A stretch of DNA of 64,000 nt from Bradyrhizobium pachyrhizi (lineage in GTDB: Bacteria; Pseudomonadota; Alphaproteobacteria; Rhizobiales; Xanthobacteraceae), in the NCBI RefSeq assembly GCF_001189245.1, contig NZ_LFIQ01000027.1:1-64000 (forward strand), given 5' to 3'. Of this stretch, positions 18,727 through 28,104 are shown in pieces; position 1 is the first letter of the stretch; each line of letters opens with the position of its first letter. The notes under the pieces were generated by a model that saw nothing but the letters and a program-made list of their open reading frames with translations, had not been told where the DNA came from and did no database searches. The position numbers were made by a program, and so were the translations under genes.

Positions 18727-19800
18727 CTACATGCGGCCGAAAGCTGCCCACACTCCGTCTTCGCCGTCCCAGCTGCCGCGGCTCGCCGCCTTGGAGTACT
18801 CCGTGGCGCGCTGCTCGAAGAAATTGGCGTGCTCGACACCATTGAGAATCTCGACAAGCCACGGCAGCGGATGCGTCTTGAGCTGGGTGAATCCGCCCTC
18901 CTTGGCTTCGAAGAAGCCGAAGACCGGGTCAATCCGCAGTTGGGTCAGTCGCCAGTCGGCGACATAGCGGACGTAGGCGTGGATCTGCTCAGCTCGCATG
19001 CCCTCGATCTTGCCGAGGCCGAAGGCGAGGTCGACGAAGTTCTCCTCCAGCTTCACCATGGTCTTGGCGACGTCGACGATGTCGTCACGGACAGCGCGCG
19101 TCACCGCGCCGGTTTCGCGGTGCCATTCGTGAAACAGCTTGATGATACCCTCACAATGCAGACTCTCGTCGCGCACTGACCAGCTTACGATCTGTCCCAT
19201 GCCGTTCATCTTGTTGTGGCGCGGGAAGTTGAGCAGCATGGCGAAGCTCGCGAACAACGCCATGCCTTCGGTGAAGGCGCCGAACATCGCCAAGGTCCGA
19301 GCGACATCGGCCACGCTATCGACGCCGAACTCGTGCATGTAGTCAGCCTTGGCGCGCATCTCGTCATAGCCGCGGAATGCCTCGAACTCGGTCTTGGGCA
19401 TGCCGAGCGTCTTGAGCAGCAGCGCATAGGCGTCGATGTGGACCGTCTCCATGTTGCTGAAGGCCGCCATCATCATCTGAACAGTGAGCGGCTGGAAGAT
19501 CGGGATGTAGCGCTTGAGATAGTTGTCTCCGACCTCGATGTCCGACTGAGTGAAGAAACGAAAGATCTGGGTGAGCAGCGCGCGCTCGCTGACGGTGACG
19601 CGCTCCGACGCCCAGTCCTTGAGGTCGGCGCCGAGCGGCACCTCCTCGCCCATCCAATGGGTCTGCTGCTGGCGCTTCCAGAACTCGTAAGCCCAGGCGT
19701 AGCGATCGACGTCATAGCTGCCGGCCGAGTCGAGAAGGCCGACGCGCCCCTTGCCGATCAGCGTGCGTGGATCGACGGACGAGAGATCGATCACTGACAT
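18727..19800 (-). CDS. nrdB: Class I ribonucleotide reductase small subunit
   Basis: 357 residues from the ATG at 19800, preceded by GAGGAG eight bases upstream; it overlaps nrdA by 10 bases. R2 family features: the iron-ligand motif NMETVHIDAYALLLKTLG containing the usual Tyr-radical position, and a second ligand set near ESLHCEGIIKLFHEWH. The subunit holds the diiron-tyrosyl radical cofactor, so it needs oxygen. With nrdA it forms an oxygen-dependent reductase making deoxyribonucleotides. A likely accessory enzyme inserted into the type III region. Confidence 0.92.
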   Translation of the reverse strand: MSVIDLSSVDPRTLIGKGRVGLLDSAGSYDVDRYAWAYEFWKRQQQTHWMGEEVPLGADLKDWASERVTVSERALLTQIFRFFTQSDIEVGDNYLKRYIPIFQPLTVQMMMAAFSNMETVHIDAYALLLKTLGMPKTEFEAFRGYDEMRAKADYMHEFGVDSVADVARTLAMFGAFTEGMALFASFAMLLNFPRHNKMNGMGQIVSWSVRDESLHCEGIIKLFHEWHRETGAVTRAVRDDIVDVAKTMVKLEENFVDLAFGLGKIEGMRAEQIHAYVRYVADWRLTQLRIDPVFGFFEAKEGGFTQLKTHPLPWLVEILNGVEHANFFEQRATEYSKAASRGSWDGEDGVWAAFGRM

Positions 19801-21728
19801 GCGAGGCACTCCTCATAGTCGGTGCGCGGCCGCGGTGGCGCGGCCTTGTCGCCGTCGCCGATCCTGCCGGCGAACGCCGCGCGCGAGATCGATTTTGAAC
19901 GGCAGTAGTAGAGGCTCTTCACCCCGTGCTTCCAGGCCGTCCAGTGCAGCATGTGGAGATCCCACTTGTCGACGTCAGCCGGAAGATAGAGGTTAATCGA
20001 CTGGCTCTGGCAGATGAACGCGGCGCGGTCGGCGGCAAGCTCGACGACCCAGCGCTGGTCGATCTCGAAGGCGGTGCGAAAGACCGCTTTCTCGTGCTCT
20101 GACAGGACGTCGAGATGGGCGACCGACCCCTCGTGCGCGATGATCGAATGCCAGGTCGCCGAGGTGTCTACGCCTTTCGCGGCCAGCACCTTGGTGAGAT
20201 GCGGATTACGCACCGAGATGGCGCCGGACAACGTCTTATGGGTGTAGATGTTGGCCGGGATCGGCTCGACGCAGGCGCTGGTGCCGCCGCAGATGATGCT
20301 GATCGAGGCGGTCGGCGCGATCGCAATCTTATGGCTGAAGCGCGCCATCACGCCGCGTTCCAGGGCATCCGGGCACGGGCCACGCTCGCGCGCGAGCGTC
20401 ACGGATGCCGCGTCGGCATCGCGACGGATTTTTCGGAACATGTTCAGATTGAAAGACTTGGCCATGACACTTTCCATTGGAATGCCCTTGGCCTGCAGGA
20501 AGGAGTGGAAGCCCATGACGCCGAGACCGACGGAGCGCTCACGCAGGGCGGCGTAGCGGGCACGCTTCATGCCGTCCGGCGCCACCGTGATGAAGTGGCT
20601 GAGCACGTTGTCGAGGAAGCGCATGACATCCTCGATGAAGATGGGCTCCTCACTCCACTGGTCCCAGGTCTCGAGGTTGAGCGACGACAGACAGCAGACC
20701 GCGGTGCGCTCCTCGTCGCGATGATCGATGCCGGTCGGCAGGGTAATTTCGCTGCACAGGTTGGAGGTCGAGACCTTGAGGCCCAACTCGCGCTGATGCT
20801 TGGGGAGCGCGCGGTTCACGGTGTCGATGAACAAGAGATAAGGCTCGCCGGTCTGGAGCCGGTTCTCAAGGATGCGTTGCCACAGCTGGCGGGCATCGAT
20901 CTCGCGGACGACCTCGTTAGTCTTCGGGCTGCGCAGAGCGAACGCGGTGCCGGCGCCCACGGCACGCATGAACTCATCGGTGACGTTGACGCCGTGATGC
21001 AGGTTGAGGCTCTTGCGGTTGAAGTCGCCGGATGCCTTGCGAATCTCGAGGAACTCCTCGATCTCGGGATGGTGAATATCGAGATAGACCGCCGCCGAGC
21101 CGCGCCGCAACGAGCCCTGGCTAATCGCCAGCGTCAGGCCGTCCATGACGTGGATGAACGGGATGATGCCTGAGGTGACCCCGCCCTTTACTTTCTCGCC
21201 GATCGAGCGAACATTGCCCCAGTAGGTGCCGATGCCGCCGCCGTTGGAAGCAAGCCAGACGTTCTCGTTCCAGGTACCGACGATGCCTTCGAGCGAGTCC
21301 GACACCGAGTTGAGGAAGCAGGAGATCGGCAGGCCGCGCGTGGTCCCTCCGTTGGAGAGCACCGGTGTGGCCGGCATGAACCACAGCCGAGACATCGCAT
21401 CATAGAGACGTTGGGCATGCGCAACATCGTCCGCGAAAGCGCAAGACACCCGCGCGAACATGTCCTGGTAAGTTTCGCCGGCGAGCAGATACCGGTCGCT
21501 CAACATCAGCTTGCCGAACGACGTCAACAGGTCGTCGCGCGACGGATCGAGCGTAAGGTCAGCCGGCTTTGGCGATGGCGCGAGAGGCCACGGCAGCGGA
21601 GCCGGCGATGGCGAAAGGGGCACCAGACACGGCTCAGGCGCGGTAGGCTTTGCCTGCGCTAGGCGCGGCCGCACACTCGGCGGCGCGACGAGATGACCAT
21701 GCTGATCGAAATCGTAAGACGGCGACAT
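19791..21728 (-). CDS. nrdA: Class I ribonucleotide reductase large subunit
   Basis: 645 residues from the ATG at 21728 (MSPSYDFDQHGHLV). The frame extends to 21815 toward the riboswitch but without family similarity. R1 features: PATPVLSNGGTTRGLPISC, the loop NGGGIGTYWGNVRS, SNLCSEITLPT, the radical-transfer region HGVKSLYYCRS, and the redox CxxC tail (YEECLACQ). No N-terminal ATP-cone is visible; the N-terminus is proline-rich linker. Transcribed with nrdB behind a cobalamin riboswitch, so expected only when B12 is scarce. Confidence 0.92.
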   Translation of the reverse strand: MSPSYDFDQHGHLVAPPSVRPRLAQAKPTAPEPCLVPLSPSPAPLPWPLAPSPKPADLTLDPSRDDLLTSFGKLMLSDRYLLAGETYQDMFARVSCAFADDVAHAQRLYDAMSRLWFMPATPVLSNGGTTRGLPISCFLNSVSDSLEGIVGTWNENVWLASNGGGIGTYWGNVRSIGEKVKGGVTSGIIPFIHVMDGLTLAISQGSLRRGSAAVYLDIHHPEIEEFLEIRKASGDFNRKSLNLHHGVNVTDEFMRAVGAGTAFALRSPKTNEVVREIDARQLWQRILENRLQTGEPYLLFIDTVNRALPKHQRELGLKVSTSNLCSEITLPTGIDHRDEERTAVCCLSSLNLETWDQWSEEPIFIEDVMRFLDNVLSHFITVAPDGMKRARYAALRERSVGLGVMGFHSFLQAKGIPMESVMAKSFNLNMFRKIRRDADAASVTLARERGPCPDALERGVMARFSHKIAIAPTASISIICGGTSACVEPIPANIYTHKTLSGAISVRNPHLTKVLAAKGVDTSATWHSIIAHEGSVAHLDVLSEHEKAVFRTAFEIDQRWVVELAADRAAFICQSQSINLYLPADVDKWDLHMLHWTAWKHGVKSLYYCRSKSISRAAFAGRIGDGDKAAPPRPRTDYEECLACQ

Positions 21729-21843
21729 CGGCAACCCCGCGATGTTAGACGCTGGGGCCCGCGCGGACGACTTGCGAGGAGAGCTGGCAAACGTCCCCGA
21801 CTGCAAGCGACCCACCGGGGCACCCCGCCCGAGGACTTTCGTT

Positions 21844-22003
21844 CAGTCGCGGCAGGTCTCCTGGCTCGCGGGTCGCTACGGCTGTCGGCCTTCCCGGCGC
21901 TGTGTCGCGCCAGTGGCCATGATGACACCCGCTCGCCGCTTACAGTTGCGGGGGCAGCCCCGGAGTAGCCGTTTCGGCGCACCGGGTTCCCTCTTAGCTT
22001 CCG
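21844..22003 (-). promoter_or_regulatory. Cobalamin (B12) riboswitch upstream of nrdA
   Basis: On the minus strand all landmark boxes appear in order: GGGAACCCGGTGCG, CGGCTACTCCGGGGCTGCCC, CCGCAACTGTAAGCGG, the B12-box-type ATGGCCACTG, and the closing GAGCCAGGAGACCTGCC. It ends about 115 bp before the nrdA ATG. B12 binding would shut off nrdAB, the arrangement known when a B12-dependent class II reductase is available elsewhere in the genome. Confidence 0.93.
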
Positions 22004-22459
22004 ACCTACAAGATGTGGGGAACGGAAGACCGTGACTGGCTAGACATAGGCACCACTCGCCGGGATTCGTCAACCGGAGAGATCAAGATTTATAAGGCAA
22101 AACCATGCTGACCGCCCGGCCTACTCTATCACCGCTGTCGCTTCCGCTGCAGGTGAGATGCCGTTGGCGGCATGTCCGGTTTCCGTTAAGCTTGCGCATG
22201 GTCAAGGAAATTCTGGCCCGCGCGTGCATTGATGCGATCTATGAACCGCGCGTCAGTGGAGAAGCAATTCGGCAAGGCGCTCTCCGATCTGAAGCGCAGC
22301 GCTCCCGCTCGCCGGGACAAATGGCATCTGGACGACTCGTTATCCACACGCGGGCGAACAACATCAGCTCCGGCGCGCCGGCGACCAGAATGGCCTCGTT
22401 CTCGACATCTTGATCCAGCGCCAAAGAGACTCGCGCGCTGCACAGTGGTCCCTAACCTG
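22004..22459. other. Non-coding gap upstream of the nrd riboswitch
   Basis: About 450 bp that must hold the nrdAB promoter. No gene or other known element recognised. Confidence 0.4.
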
Positions 22460-23536
22460 TCACGGCTCCAGCGCGACCTGCAAGCCCTCCTTACTTTCAA
22501 CATGAACGTAACGCGGTCCGATCGGCCGTCCCCTGCCGCTGGCGACGGTGACAACGTCTTCCAGAGGCGTGGCGCGCGCATCCGCCTCGGGGCGAGACAA
22601 GATCAGATCGGCGTGAAACAGCCCCTCCGATTCGAGACCGGTGGCATCCACGTCGAGGGCCGCCAAGCTGGCCAAACAACTTTCAAACTCTTCAGCATCG
22701 CGAAAGCGACGCTGGATAAACGTCGCGCCGGTAAGACGTTCTGTCACAAGACCACGCTTTGCGAACGTCGCGGCCAGCGACTCAAATGGGAACATTCGTA
22801 GCACGAAGGAGATGATCCATGGTTGCTTCTCTGTCGCATCGAGAATCTCGCTGAACGTCTTCTCGGTAACGTAGCCGATGCATCCGGTCGACATGATAAC
22901 ATCCACGGAGCGGAGAATGCGCGCGCTGTCCGTCGATAGCGTCTCCTTTTCAAGGTCAGCGACAATGCCCTGCTCCAAGAGGCCAACACTCTTTGCATAG
23001 CTGATCGCCCGTGCCGACACATCGAGGCCGATAAAGCTCGCTAACCCGACATCAGGCCAGGCTGCATAAAAATTGCGATCGAGACTCACGAGTTTCTCAG
23101 AACTGATCGCTCTCATCTCACGCCGGGCGTAGCGGTGACGCAAGCCCCCGAAGGTCAGCGGAAAGCGATGCACCGCTGCGTTGATGCCGTATGAACAACC
23201 AACATCGAGCACGACGGGCTTAAGGTCGGTTGCCGAAGCTTTCGCTGCCAGGATTTGGCGTACAACTGGCTCAGCCACGTCCGGAATCATATAATCCAAG
23301 TCTCCGAGGACCGAGAAATATGCCCTCGGATCATCCGAAGCATAAATATCGTGGAATATAGCTTTAGACCGATTGATACGCGAAAACTCTATCCGCAACG
23401 CAATGTCTCCCATCTCATTTGCAAGCGACTCGACGGCTGTTGCCTTCGTACTCGCCCGCACTTGGATATATAGGGCATATAGATCGGTCTTACATCCGCC
23501 GATGCGATAGCAGAAGCGGCGAGCGGACAAGAGCAT
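22460..23536 (-). CDS. SAM-dependent methyltransferase-like protein in the nopB2 operon
   Basis: 358 residues from the ATG at 23536 (a TTG lies one codon earlier; another ATG at 23413 is possible and would remove a cysteine-containing N-terminus). Class I methyltransferase features: motif I VVLDVGCSYGINAAV near residue 110, then an acidic strand FIGLDVSARAISYAKSVGLL and VDVIMSTGCIGYVTEKTF. It lies 66 bp downstream of the second nopB on the same strand and so probably under the same tts box. Substrate unknown: it might modify a secretion component, a surface molecule, or be secreted itself. Confidence 0.8.
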   Translation of the reverse strand: MLLSARRFCYRIGGCKTDLYALYIQVRASTKATAVESLANEMGDIALRIEFSRINRSKAIFHDIYASDDPRAYFSVLGDLDYMIPDVAEPVVRQILAAKASATDLKPVVLDVGCSYGINAAVHRFPLTFGGLRHRYARREMRAISSEKLVSLDRNFYAAWPDVGLASFIGLDVSARAISYAKSVGLLEQGIVADLEKETLSTDSARILRSVDVIMSTGCIGYVTEKTFSEILDATEKQPWIISFVLRMFPFESLAATFAKRGLVTERLTGATFIQRRFRDAEEFESCLASLAALDVDATGLESEGLFHADLILSRPEADARATPLEDVVTVASGRGRPIGPRYVHVESKEGLQVALEP

Positions 23537-23602
23537 CAAACCACCCTCCCGCCGTCGCGCCGTGAGCGATCCTGCTGTTGTGTGAAGAACCCATCAGCCC
23601 GT

Positions 23603-24133
23603 TCAACCCGCCGATAGAAGCTTGTTCAGAGATGAGCTGACGGCGCCGGCGCCCTTAGAGATGAGCGAAACCTGAATGACGCGATCGTAAACATCCCGTA
23701 GGTTCGTCAAGGCCGAATCGAAATGATCCCCACCTTCCGGTTTACCTGCCGGATACACCTCGACTTGCTGCGAGCGCAACAGCGGCTGCGCGGCCGGCCC
23801 GAGCTGAAGACTTTTCGCAGGAGCGGGCTCAGTGACAAGGGTCGGCGGAACCGCACCCGGAGAAGATGGTTTGCGCCGGTGGATTGCAGAAATATTCTGC
23901 AGGACGCGATCGCCAAGCGGGCTCGCCGGCGTGATTGTACGCTGAACCTCCGACAGCGCCGGAGCTGGCGGGCGATCGGCTGCCGAAGAAGCTGCACCTT
24001 GCTTCGAAGCCGCCTGCGCAAGACTATCATGAAACTGGTCCCGCACCGATGAACAGCCGCTGGAGAGACATTCGGCCGGGTTGAGAGCGATCAAGGCAAC
24101 GGCAGGCAACATGAGAAGAACCGCTTTTGTCAC
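23603..24133 (-). CDS. nopB: NopB (NolB) paralogue, copy 2
   Basis: 176 residues from a GTG at 24133; an ATG at 24112 (MLPAVALIALNPAE) aligns better with copy 1. It shares with copy 1 the core (LSEVQR, GDRVLQ, LGPAAQPLL) and the final GAVSSSLNKLLSAG. It is divergent from nolW, which is the classical nolB/nolW arrangement, while copy 1 heads the apparatus operon. The two copies differ enough internally to be old paralogues rather than an assembly artefact. Confidence 0.85.
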   Translation of the reverse strand: MTKAVLLMLPAVALIALNPAECLSSGCSSVRDQFHDSLAQAASKQGAASSAADRPPAPALSEVQRTITPASPLGDRVLQNISAIHRRKPSSPGAVPPTLVTEPAPAKSLQLGPAAQPLLRSQQVEVYPAGKPEGGDHFDSALTNLRDVYDRVIQVSLISKGAGAVSSSLNKLLSAG

Positions 24134-24187
24134 GTGATGAGATTGGCAGCTTCGTGAGCGCGAATGGGCCAGTACCCTAGAGAAGCG

Positions 24188-24207
24188 AGCTGACCGAAAC
24201 CTGACGA
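24188..24207 (-). promoter_or_regulatory. tts box of nopB copy 2
   Basis: Minus-strand sequence TCGTCAGGTTTCGGTCAGCT, very close to the copy-1 box at 17907 but with a small change in the middle. It lies 54 bp upstream of the GTG start, matching the spacing at copy 1. Confidence 0.55.
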
Positions 24208-24343
24208 GCGTTCGTCACCTGATGATCACGGTTGGCTTCCATTTAGGAGGAAGCGTCGATCTCCAAATTTGGAACGAATTTTGGTGTCGATCCTGTCGTG
24301 AAAAAATAGCAGGAATTCTCATCCGATCTCGGAGGCTGTCATC

Positions 24344-25015
24344 TTGAAGAAAGTGCTATGTGCTGTTGTTTTCATCTGCTTGAACGTCGGCAGGACGCTC
24401 GGCGCGCCGCTGACGCTGCCATCGACGCCTTACAGTTACACGGTTCTGGATCAGGACCTCGCGGCCGCACTGCAGGAATTCGGCAACAATCTGAATATCC
24501 GGGTCAATGTAAGTACTGAGGTGAAGGGGCGGATTCGCGGGCGGATACCGGAGCTCCCACCGCGAGAGTTTCTCGACCGCTTGATCCATCTTTATAATCT
24601 TCAATGGTACTACGATGGGCTGGTGCTCTACATATCCGATGCCCACGAGGCGCAAAGCCGACTACTGGTCTTGAATCCGATAAGCTTCGATGCATTCAAG
24701 ACGGCACTCGATGCACTCAACATCTCAGACGAGCGTTACATCGTGAGAGCTGCACCAGGAGATGGTCTCGTCTTCGCTTATGGTCCGCCTCGATTTATCA
24801 CACTAGTGGAGCAAACGCTGAAAGGACTGCTGGCGGAGACACAGGCACGGCAGAGTACGGCCGGTGTCGATAGGTCGCCGCACGAGTCGGTTCTGATGCT
24901 GTTTCGGGGATCCTCAAGCACGGTCATTCGCGACGGACGACCGGATGCCACTGCTTCGCCGCAGGCACCGCATCAAGACAGCCCGGTCCATGCGACCAAC
25001 TCTGGCCGACAATGA
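24344..25015 (+). CDS. nolW: RhcC1 (NolW), N-terminal secretin component
   Basis: 223 residues from a TTG at 24344, supported by GGAGG eight bases upstream; no in-frame ATG fits. Signal peptide MKKVLCAVVFICLNVGRTLG. Then secretin N0/N1-type domains (VLDQDLAAALQEFGNNLNIR, REFLDRLIHLYNLQWYYDG, and RLLVLNPISFDAFKTALDAL). It lacks the secretin barrel, which is supplied by RhcC2 at 7087. The pair forms the outer-membrane ring. Length fits NolW. Confidence 0.9.
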   Translation: MKKVLCAVVFICLNVGRTLGAPLTLPSTPYSYTVLDQDLAAALQEFGNNLNIRVNVSTEVKGRIRGRIPELPPREFLDRLIHLYNLQWYYDGLVLYISDAHEAQSRLLVLNPISFDAFKTALDALNISDERYIVRAAPGDGLVFAYGPPRFITLVEQTLKGLLAETQARQSTAGVDRSPHESVLMLFRGSSSTVIRDGRPDATASPQAPHQDSPVHATNSGRQ

Positions 25016-26091
25016 CTCGATCACAAAAAGTCGCTTGCGAAGAAATTCAGTGCGTCTGTGCATACTCTCCGCTTTTCGAAAGCTGGTGCTGCCCGGTATG
25101 AGCGCGCCGGTGTTGAAACGGCGAAGCAGTCGCGTATCGTGACGACGCTACAGGCTCCGAACAACAGCTGTCCGAGCTAGAAGGAAGCGGCATTCTAGAT
25201 TTCGGCTTGCGGATTTATTCCTGATGCGAATTGCTCTCCAAGATTCGTCATGCGGATGAAATTCGTCGAAGGATGAGAGACGTTCCGCTGTCAGGAGTAA
25301 ACGGGCTTCAACGCGCCAATAAGCGACATGCACGGTCAATCCAAGGAGCTTTGGGCAGAAACTGACGGGACCGCATGAAGCGGACGAATTTGACTAGGAT
25401 CTGATTTGGCCGAAGCTGGCAGCCGCGCCGTCACGCGCCGAGCCATCATTGAGAAGCTGCAATGTGATGTCGGGCAGGCATCTCCGGACAACAACCTTCG
25501 CCATGATGGGTGTGCCTCACACGGCCGAATGGCGAGGAGAAGACTTATTCGTCTCAAAAGTCGCTAGACCCGCTCTTGGAGCCAGTTTGCGTCCACCCTT
25601 CGTACACCGGGTGATCCAACGGTTATCCCGTACTGAGCTCGGGACATGGATTCGATGCCGGCTCGAACGATCGCGGCGGCTAAGGACGAATAAAAGAACA
25701 AAGGCCGGGGCGTCCGGGCTTTGACGTTTGTCAGAGCAACTGGGCCCGCTCAACGCCTTTGACGATCGAGTTTTTCGAGGACTTGGTCGACGACCCGTAT
25801 CTGATCCGACCGTGCTGGATGCGCGGCTCCAGAGGGCGCCAGCACTTTTGGGCGCAGGCGCGGAGTGGCTACTGCGAAATCAGCGTCCACCTTGAGATGC
25901 TCCGGAGCTCTTGCGAGAATTGTTGGATCAAATCAACGAATGCTGCGGATAGGCAGACGTGAGGCCGTTAACCCGCCGACATGGCACCAGGCCAGGCGAA
26001 CGCAACCAAACGAATCTGGCACCGGCATTGAAAATACGTCCGGCCTTGTTGGCAAGGCCAATTCATCAATCACCTCGAAAGCGTCTATGGG
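25016..26091. other. Gap between nolW and the nopX tts box
   Basis: About 1.1 kb without a credible gene. Short arginine/serine-rich frames look like decay products. A TGGCAC-TTGA pair at 26019 misses the -12 GC and is not a sigma-54 site. Confidence 0.4.
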
Positions 26092-26111
26092 CCGTCAGCT
26101 TCTCGAAAGCT
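26092..26111 (+). promoter_or_regulatory. tts box of nopX
   Basis: CCGTCAGCTTCTCGAAAGCT differs from the consensus only at the first base. It lies 205 bp upstream of the nopX ATG and points toward it. Confidence 0.9.
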
Positions 26112-26316
26112 TGTCCGTCTTACCATACGGCGTGAATATCTAGACGGCGGTGTTCCCATGGATAGTCGCGGAACTGAGCGCTGGAGCCGCACTGAGCAAC
26201 AGGATGCAAGTCGCAGCACCTGTTGAACTCTGTCGATCAACACTCCTTGTTCGTCGCGATCTCGGGGCGCGTTACGTGACCGTCTTGTGGTGCACTCTTA
26301 TATCGGAGGACGTATA

Positions 26317-28104
26317 ATGTCAGTCGACCTATCGCCAACCGCCAACTCAGCTGTGGCTTTACCCGGAATGCCCGCCCCGCCGTCTTCGGCGCAGGACTTT
26401 TCCAGCTTTCAGGCGATGCTGGCCAGCCTCTCGTCGAAAGACACGACCAACGATCATTCCGCACCGCAGAAGCCGGCCCCCACAGACGCAGCCAAGCAAC
26501 TGACGGAGGAACTCACGCAGGAGACGCGGAATATCCTGCCACCGGAGATTAGGGCAGCACTGAATGCATATCAGGATGACCCACAGCCGTCCTGTGCTGC
26601 GAGCAGCCCTATCATTGCGGAGGCACCCGCACAAAGCTCAAGGATCACCTGGAACGGTGGCACGCTGACTAATGCGGAACTGCATATTGTCTCTGTGCTG
26701 AACCGCCACAAGGACAAATGCCCGCTTGATTGGAAGTCTTTGGGAGATTTGGCCAACGATCCCTCGACACCGCCGGATCTAAAGGCGGCGATCGAGGCAC
26801 TGCAACAGGACCCGGAGCTCTTCTATGCGATCGGTTCGCAAGGCGACGGCCGCTGTGGCGGCAAAATCAAAGCGGGCGATCTCTGCGGCTTTTCCGATCA
26901 CCACCCCCAAGTTGCCACGTTCCAGGAGCAGCGGGCGCAGACCTACGAGCAGAACTACATACCATCCGACGGGACCGGGAATGGTGAGCCATCGGTCATG
27001 ACCCTGACCGACGCCCTGCGCGAACTCTACCGCTATTCCGATAACCTGCCCAAGAACTTGAGCCTTGCGGATTTCAGGCACATCGTGGACGGCAACGCCG
27101 ACATTGGCAAATGCCCCCCACAGGTCCTCGCGGCGGCTCAATATTTTCTCGACCACCCGGATCAATGGAAGCAATTGTACGGCGGCTCGATAGATCAGGT
27201 CCACAAAGAGGACTTTCTGCAGGTCGCTTCATTATCGATGAGTCTCACTCGCCCCGAGCTGGGTACACTAAACACGATCAACAAGAACCAGGACGCTTTC
27301 TTTGGAAATGGCGTTCTGACCCGGGAAAAGCTCGTGAGTATGGTGGACGACAAGAGCCTTTCTCCCGAGGTACGACAAGCGGCCTCCCAGCTGCTCTCGG
27401 ATCCTGTGCTGTTCGGGTTGATGAATAACGCGATTACCGGCTACAAAACCCACCACAAGTTTTTCGACTTCGGCGGCGGCCATACGGTTGATTCCGGAAA
27501 CATCAGCAGAAACGATTTCAACCAGTTCTTCAACAACATGTCTGACGCGAACCGCGCCGCTCCGCAATTGAAGACGCATGCCGCTCGAACGCCGGCCGAA
27601 CAGGAAGCCACCGCGGACATGATGATTGGCGTGGCAGACCAGCCCGACATCAAGTCTCCCAAGAAGAACGGCGGCGCTCTCATGCACGCACTTGATGACG
27701 TGCTCAAGGTAGGCTCGAAGGTGCTCGACTGGACAGCGACGGCCGTTGGTGTACTCGGCTTCATTCCAGGGCTGGGCGAACTGGCCGATCTTGCTTCAAT
27801 GGTGATCGAGGCCGAGGCGCAAGCTGCAAATCTTCTGCACACCGCGATCAGCGGCGGCAACATAAAGAAGGCGCTGGAGGAAGCCGGGCTCAGTCTTGCG
27901 GCGCAGGCCGTGGGCTGCATCGCCGGCCCCGAGGTCAAGATAGCGATTCGGGAAGGCTTGGTGAAGCAGGCAATTCAAGAAGCTGCGACGGCCGGCATCA
28001 ACCTGCCGGTGTCAATGGCTCAGTCCTACGCGGAGGACTATCTGAATAACCTGAAGGTACGGATTGAATCTGAGCGCACGCAAGCTGCAGGTGCCTACGC
28101 TTAG
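26317..28104 (+). CDS. nopX: NopX (NolX), type III translocon protein
   Basis: 595 residues from the ATG at 26317, chosen for GGAGG seven bases upstream. NolX/HrpF family: an N-terminal disordered part, two related repeat regions (NGGTLTNAELHIVSVLNRHK and GNGVLTREKLVSMVDDKSLS), then a C-terminal region with two hydrophobic segments (TATAVGVLGFIPGLGELADL and AGLSLAAQAVGCIAGPEV) expected to insert into the host membrane. NopX is secreted and needed for effector translocation in fredii-type rhizobia. Its presence is notable because not all Bradyrhizobium tts clusters carry it. Confidence 0.94.
   Translation: MSVDLSPTANSAVALPGMPAPPSSAQDFSSFQAMLASLSSKDTTNDHSAPQKPAPTDAAKQLTEELTQETRNILPPEIRAALNAYQDDPQPSCAASSPIIAEAPAQSSRITWNGGTLTNAELHIVSVLNRHKDKCPLDWKSLGDLANDPSTPPDLKAAIEALQQDPELFYAIGSQGDGRCGGKIKAGDLCGFSDHHPQVATFQEQRAQTYEQNYIPSDGTGNGEPSVMTLTDALRELYRYSDNLPKNLSLADFRHIVDGNADIGKCPPQVLAAAQYFLDHPDQWKQLYGGSIDQVHKEDFLQVASLSMSLTRPELGTLNTINKNQDAFFGNGVLTREKLVSMVDDKSLSPEVRQAASQLLSDPVLFGLMNNAITGYKTHHKFFDFGGGHTVDSGNISRNDFNQFFNNMSDANRAAPQLKTHAARTPAEQEATADMMIGVADQPDIKSPKKNGGALMHALDDVLKVGSKVLDWTATAVGVLGFIPGLGELADLASMVIEAEAQAANLLHTAISGGNIKKALEEAGLSLAAQAVGCIAGPEVKIAIREGLVKQAIQEAATAGINLPVSMAQSYAEDYLNNLKVRIESERTQAAGAYA

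Noticed and set aside
20115-21173. Long plus-strand frame of 352 codons
   Set aside because: Antisense shadow of nrdA, whose conserved motifs are all in the minus-strand frame.
23603-24133. Second nopB as an assembly duplication of the first
   Set aside because: The two proteins differ over most of their length and are identical only at the conserved C-terminal tail, so they are genuine paralogues.
26019-26034. TGGCAC-N5-TTGA, possible sigma-54 promoter before nopX
   Set aside because: The invariant GC of the -12 element is GA, and nopX already has a consensus tts box.
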